Shown: piece after piece, positions 59,171 through 61,824 of the stretch | Position numbering within the stretch: the first letter of the stretch is position 1 | Layout: the number at the start of each line of letters is the position of its first letter | Assembly (NCBI GenBank): GCA_017524725.1 | Contig: JAFXUZ010000021.1 | Span: forward strand, 1-61,824 | Direction: 5' to 3' | Origin: Clostridia bacterium | GTDB taxonomy: Bacteria > Bacillota > Clostridia > Christensenellales > Aristaeellaceae | DNA: 61,824 nucleotides | Notes under the pieces: model-generated | The model's input: only the letters and a program-made list of their open reading frames with translations | Database searches by the model: none | What the model was told of the DNA's origin: nothing | Made by a program: the position numbers and the translations under genes

Positions 59171-59860
59171 TCAGAACTTGAGGCTGTTCAGCCTGACAGA
59201 GGGGCCCATGGTGGTGCTCATGTACAGTGAACGGATATATGTGCCCTTCGCCGTAGCGGGCTTTGCCTTGATAATGGCGTCCATCAGAGCCTTCAGGTTT
59301 TCGGCGAGCTTCTCGTCGTCAAAGGAGACCTTGCCAATGGGGCAGTGCACGATGGCGGTCTTATCGACGCGGTACTCGACTTTACCGGCTTTGATGTCGG
59401 TAATGGCCTTGGTCAGGTCCATGGTCACGGTGCCGGACTTGGGGTTGGGCATCAGGCCCTTGGGGCCCAGGAGCCTGGCGATGCGACCGATGGTACCCAT
59501 CATATCGGGCGTTGCGACGCAGGCGTCAAAATCAAACCAGTTTTCAGTCTGGATCTTCTGGACCATGTCAGCTTCACCCACGTAATCTGCGCCGGCAGCC
59601 AGGGCTTCCTTGGCCTTGTCACCCTTGGCGAAAACCAGAACGCGGACCTTTTTGCCGGTGCCGTGGGGCAGGACCACGGTACCGCGGACCTGCTGGTCAG
59701 CGTGACGGGGGTCAACGCCCAGACGTATGGACAGCTCGATGGTCTCGTCGAATTTCGCCTTGCCGGTCTGCTTGACCAGGGCTACGGCTTCCTCGGGATC
59801 ATACTGCTTCAGGTTGTCGATCAGTTTCCTGGAATCTGTATATTTCTTACCGTGTTTCAT
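59171..59860 (-). CDS. rplA: Ribosomal protein L1
   Basis: This 229-residue protein of the L1 stalk starts [15 protein letters not shown] and contains [24 protein letters not shown], here about 45-68, and the L1 signature region [12 protein letters not shown] near 128-139. ATG 59860 is preceded by AAGGAGG; the frame extends to 59905 without support. It is the last gene of the rpmG-secE-nusG-rplK-rplA group, 63 bp after rplK. The gene can autoregulate through its mRNA in other bacteria, though no clear site was identified. Confidence 0.97.
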   Translation of the reverse strand: MKHGKKYTDSRKLIDNLKQYDPEEAVALVKQTGKAKFDETIELSIRLGVDPRHADQQVRGTVVLPHGTGKKVRVLVFAKGDKAKEALAAGADYVGEADMVQKIQTENWFDFDACVATPDMMGTIGRIARLLGPKGLMPNPKSGTVTMDLTKAITDIKAGKVEYRVDKTAIVHCPIGKVSFDDEKLAENLKALMDAIIKAKPATAKGTYIRSLYMSTTMGPSVRLNSLKF

Positions 59861-59923
59861 TATAAATCCTCCTTGTGGTGATAGCGGCGCATAGTCCTCC
59901 CACAATTATTGAGCCTTTTTTCC

Positions 59924-60352
59924 TTACTCGTCAGCGACGGTGACGCCCATGGAACGGGCAGTGCCCTTGATCATGCTCATGGCGGCTTCGATGGAAGCGG
60001 CGTTCAGATCGGGCATTTTCGTGGTAGCGATCTCACGGACCTGAGCCTGTGTCAGCTGGCCCACCTTATCCCTGTTGGGACGGCCGCTGGCGGTCTCCAG
60101 GTTCAGAGCCTTTTTGATCAGCACGGGAGCCGGAGGCGTCTTGGTGATAAAGGTGAAGGAACGGTCGGAATATACGGTGATGACGACAGGAATGATATAG
60201 CCTTCCTGCTTCGCGGTGCGGGCATTGAATTCCTTGCAAAATCCGGGAATGTTCACACCGTGCTGGCCCAGAGCGGGACCAATGGGAGGAGCGGGCGTTG
60301 CCTTGGCGGCCGGCACCTGCAGTTTGATGTAAGCGGTGATTTTCTTTGCCAT
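59924..60352 (-). CDS. rplK: Ribosomal protein L11
   Basis: This 142-residue protein binds the GTPase centre of 23S rRNA. It has [31 protein letters not shown], written here as residues 2-32, and the C-terminal [24 protein letters not shown] signature. ATG 60352 has AAGGAGG 11 nt upstream; the frame extends back to 60394 without support. The proline-rich PPIGPALG segment is the thiostrepton/L11 N-domain. Confidence 0.97.
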   Translation of the reverse strand: MAKKITAYIKLQVPAAKATPAPPIGPALGQHGVNIPGFCKEFNARTAKQEGYIIPVVITVYSDRSFTFITKTPPAPVLIKKALNLETASGRPNRDKVGQLTQAQVREIATTKMPDLNAASIEAAMSMIKGTARSMGVTVADE

Positions 60353-60448
60353 TTGGGATGGCACCTCCTTCATCATTGTGGTCAAGCGGCACAAACGCTT
60401 TGTTTATGCCTCCCACTTTAGACAGCGCGTTTGGACTTGCGTCCTTAC

Positions 60449-60997
60449 TCAGCCCTGTTCCTTTTTCTTTTCCACCTGATCCAGATCCACTTCGATCTGC
60501 ATCTCACGGCCAAGGAACATGGTGACTTTCACGCGCAGTTTCTGCCGGATGGCGTCGATCTCCTCGACGACACCGGTAAAATTCTCCAGGGGGCCGGAGA
60601 GGATACGAACTTCCTCTCCGACGCTCACCTTCAGGTTCGCTTTTTCCGATCCGGAAGAAAGCATCCTGTCGAGTTCTTCCTGGGAGAGAGGGATCGGCTT
60701 GGAATCCGGCCCCACAAAACCGGTCACGCCACGGATGTTCCGGACAACATACCAGCTTTCGTTGGTTATGATCATCCTCACAAGCACGTAGCCGGGAAAG
60801 GTCTTGTGATAGGTCGTAACCCGTTTGCCGTTCCTCAGTTCCACCGTTTCCTCAGTGGGAACGACAACCTCTGTGATCAGCTGCTGCATTCCGTTGTTCT
60901 CAACAGCCTTTTCCAGATTGTCCTTGACCTTATTCTCGTAACCTGAATAGGTATGGATCACATACCATTCAAGCGTTCCCGGTCTGTCTTCAGACAT
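60449..60997 (-). CDS. nusG: Transcription antitermination/pausing factor NusG
   Basis: This 182-residue protein has the NGN domain (WYVIHTYSGYENKVKDNLEKA at about 11-31, then PGYVLVRMIITNESWYVVRNIRGVTGFVG near 72-100) and a C-terminal KOW domain (VGEEVRILSGPLENFTGVVEEID near 126-148). It couples RNA polymerase to Rho or the ribosome. It lies between secE and rplK, the conserved order. There is a 96-bp gap before rplK. Confidence 0.96.
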   Translation of the reverse strand: MSEDRPGTLEWYVIHTYSGYENKVKDNLEKAVENNGMQQLITEVVVPTEETVELRNGKRVTTYHKTFPGYVLVRMIITNESWYVVRNIRGVTGFVGPDSKPIPLSQEELDRMLSSGSEKANLKVSVGEEVRILSGPLENFTGVVEEIDAIRQKLRVKVTMFLGREMQIEVDLDQVEKKKEQG

Positions 60998-61087
60998 TTT
61001 TTCTCTCCTGAAAAGGGGGCCGGTCTTTCTAAAAGGCGACTCCCCATGTTATACGGGCGCTGGGGAACACAGGATGGCCCTGTTTCT

Positions 61088-61351
61088 TTACAGCCCGATG
61101 ATCCACTGGATCAGGGCGGAAGACCCCAAGTCCAGCAAACCGATGGTGACACCCATGAACGCCATGAACGCCAGCACGATCAGGGTGCAGTTTATCCATT
61201 CCTTCTTGGTGGGCCAAGTGACCTTGCGCAGTTCATGCCAGGTATTCTTAAAGGGCTTGGCGATCTTCTTCGGCAGAGCCTTAAAGAAATTACTCACTTT
61301 GGAAAAGAAGGAAGCCTCTTCCTTGGTCACGGTTTTCTTTTCGTCAGCCAT
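61088..61351 (-). CDS. secE: Preprotein translocase subunit SecE
   Basis: This 87-residue small translocase subunit has an amphipathic helix (FFKALPKKIAKPFKNTWHEL near 22-41), the conserved LRKVTWPTKKEW, and one membrane helix (about 55-80). ATG 61351 has AAGGA 11 nt upstream; the frame extends far upstream through rpmG and is not coding there. Confidence 0.95.
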   Translation of the reverse strand: MADEKKTVTKEEASFFSKVSNFFKALPKKIAKPFKNTWHELRKVTWPTKKEWINCTLIVLAFMAFMGVTIGLLDLGSSALIQWIIGL

Positions 61352-61371
61352 TTTTGTCACATCCTTCGCGC

Positions 61372-61536
61372 TTATCTGGTTTCGCGGTGCAAGGTGTGCT
61401 TCCTGCAGAAGCGGCAGTACTTTTTCAGTTCGACGCGTTCCGAGGTATTCTTCTTGTTTTTCTTGGTGTTGTAATTCCGCTGCTTGCATTCGGTACATGC
61501 CAGTACGATGTTCGCGCGGGCTTCCTTAGCTGCCAT
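61372..61536 (-). CDS. rpmG: Ribosomal protein L33
   Basis: This 54-residue protein is short enough to be missed by length filters. [21 protein letters not shown] gives the N-terminus (21 residues, so here described only: Cys14, Cys17), and the second pair is CRFC at 41-44. All four zinc Cys are present, so it is the C+ form. GAGAGGTG lies 7 nt before the ATG. It lies between tuf and secE. Confidence 0.95.
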   Translation of the reverse strand: MAAKEARANIVLACTECKQRNYNTKKNKKNTSERVELKKYCRFCRKHTLHRETR

Positions 61537-61592
61537 GGTTAAACACCTCTCTTTAAGTCAGGGTTCCGGCTGCCTGATGGAAAAGTCCGGGA

Positions 61593-61824
61593 TCAGGACT
61601 CGACCATGCGGGTAACGGCGCCGGCGCCAACGGTGTGGCCGCCTTCACGGATAGCGAAACGCAGGCCGGCTTCGATGGCGATGGGGGTGATCAGCTGGAC
61701 TTCCATCTCGACGTTGTCGCCGGGCATGACCATTTCAACGCCGTCGGGCAGTTTGATGCTGCCGGTCACGTCGGTGGTCCGGAAGTAGAACTGAGGACGA
61801 TAGCCGTTGAAGAACGGGGTATGA
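61593..61824 (-). CDS. tuf: Elongation factor Tu, C-terminal part (cut by window edge)
   Basis: The last 76 residues of EF-Tu are present: [20 protein letters not shown], then [19 protein letters not shown] and the end [14 protein letters not shown]. These form domain 3 (beta-barrel). The upstream GTPase domain lies outside the window. tuf directly before rpmG-secE-nusG is a normal order. This entry has no stop anomaly. Confidence 0.97.
   Translation of the reverse strand, partial: HTPFFNGYRPQFYFRTTDVTGSIKLPDGVEMVMPGDNVEMEVQLITPIAIEAGLRFAIREGGHTVGAGAVTRMVES

Overview
The window is chromosomal DNA from a fairly GC-rich Firmicute, most likely an anaerobic gut or rumen Clostridia member near Christensenellales/Aristaeellaceae. 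The grounds are HPr kinase with a matching catabolite-type operator, ScpA/ScpB with an M50 protease, a QueT-type ECF transporter, strong Shine-Dalgarno sites, consensus sigma-A promoters and a Na+-translocating decarboxylase operon. The lineage is inference from gene content; no 16S rRNA lies in the window. Apart from an IS30 relic at the left edge there is no mobile element, phage or CRISPR array.

Layout. 0.04-0.5 kb: decayed IS30 transposase. 0.6-9.6 kb (minus): one elongation/cell-shape operon, maf-mreB-mreC-mreD-pbp2-minD-rodA, followed by a lone OmpR-type DNA-binding protein. 9.8-13.8 kb: fused MacB-like ABC exporter, and a secreted protein transcribed the other way. 13.9-24.3 kb: a uronide/glycosaminoglycan-type locus. 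A LacI regulator and beta-glucuronidase face a binding protein, two permeases, a heparinase II/III-fold lyase, a GH88 unsaturated glucuronyl hydrolase and an unknown discoidin-like protein. 24.3-26.6 kb: cmk-plsC-XRE/S24-like operon. 26.7-30.4 kb: Gx transporter (minus) and the TrkA/TrkH potassium system. 30.5-36.3 kb (minus): operon of a MotA/ZorA-like channel, MotB/OmpA-like partner, M50 protease, ScpA, ScpB and cysteine desulfurase. 36.5-39.5 kb: CapA-like phosphatase, HPr kinase, ROK glucokinase. 39.6-42.4 kb (minus): lspA-rluD-tlyA and a GNAT. 42.5-49 kb: aspartate kinase; a 799-aa protein of unknown family; a SpoU methyltransferase; MurC. 49-52.8 kb: queT with a structured leader, two identical tRNA-Lys genes, a GntR-ABC operon and a small AAA ATPase. 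53-58.4 kb (minus): five-gene biotin-dependent carboxyltransferase/Na+ pump operon. 58.6-61.8 kb: rpiB, then (minus) tuf-rpmG-secE-nusG-rplK-rplA.

How the parts fit. The 14-24 kb locus looks like a complete route for importing small uronic-acid oligosaccharides and cutting them inside the cell: no enzyme in it has a signal peptide. HPr kinase and glucokinase in the same window fit the catabolite-type operator in front of the transporter. The decarboxylase operon carries homologues of all three transcarboxylase subunits (12S, 5S, 1.3S) beside the membrane pump subunits, so it could couple succinate/propionate or oxaloacetate metabolism to a Na+ gradient.

The best candidates for undescribed biology are the Zorya-like ZorA/ZorB pair placed in the scpAB operon without ZorC/D/E, the modular 799-aa protein behind a repeat-bearing leader, the unusual extensions of MreC and OadB, and the discoidin-like protein ending the uronide locus. 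Many start codons were moved from the longest reading frame to the position best supported by a ribosome-binding site; each entry says so.
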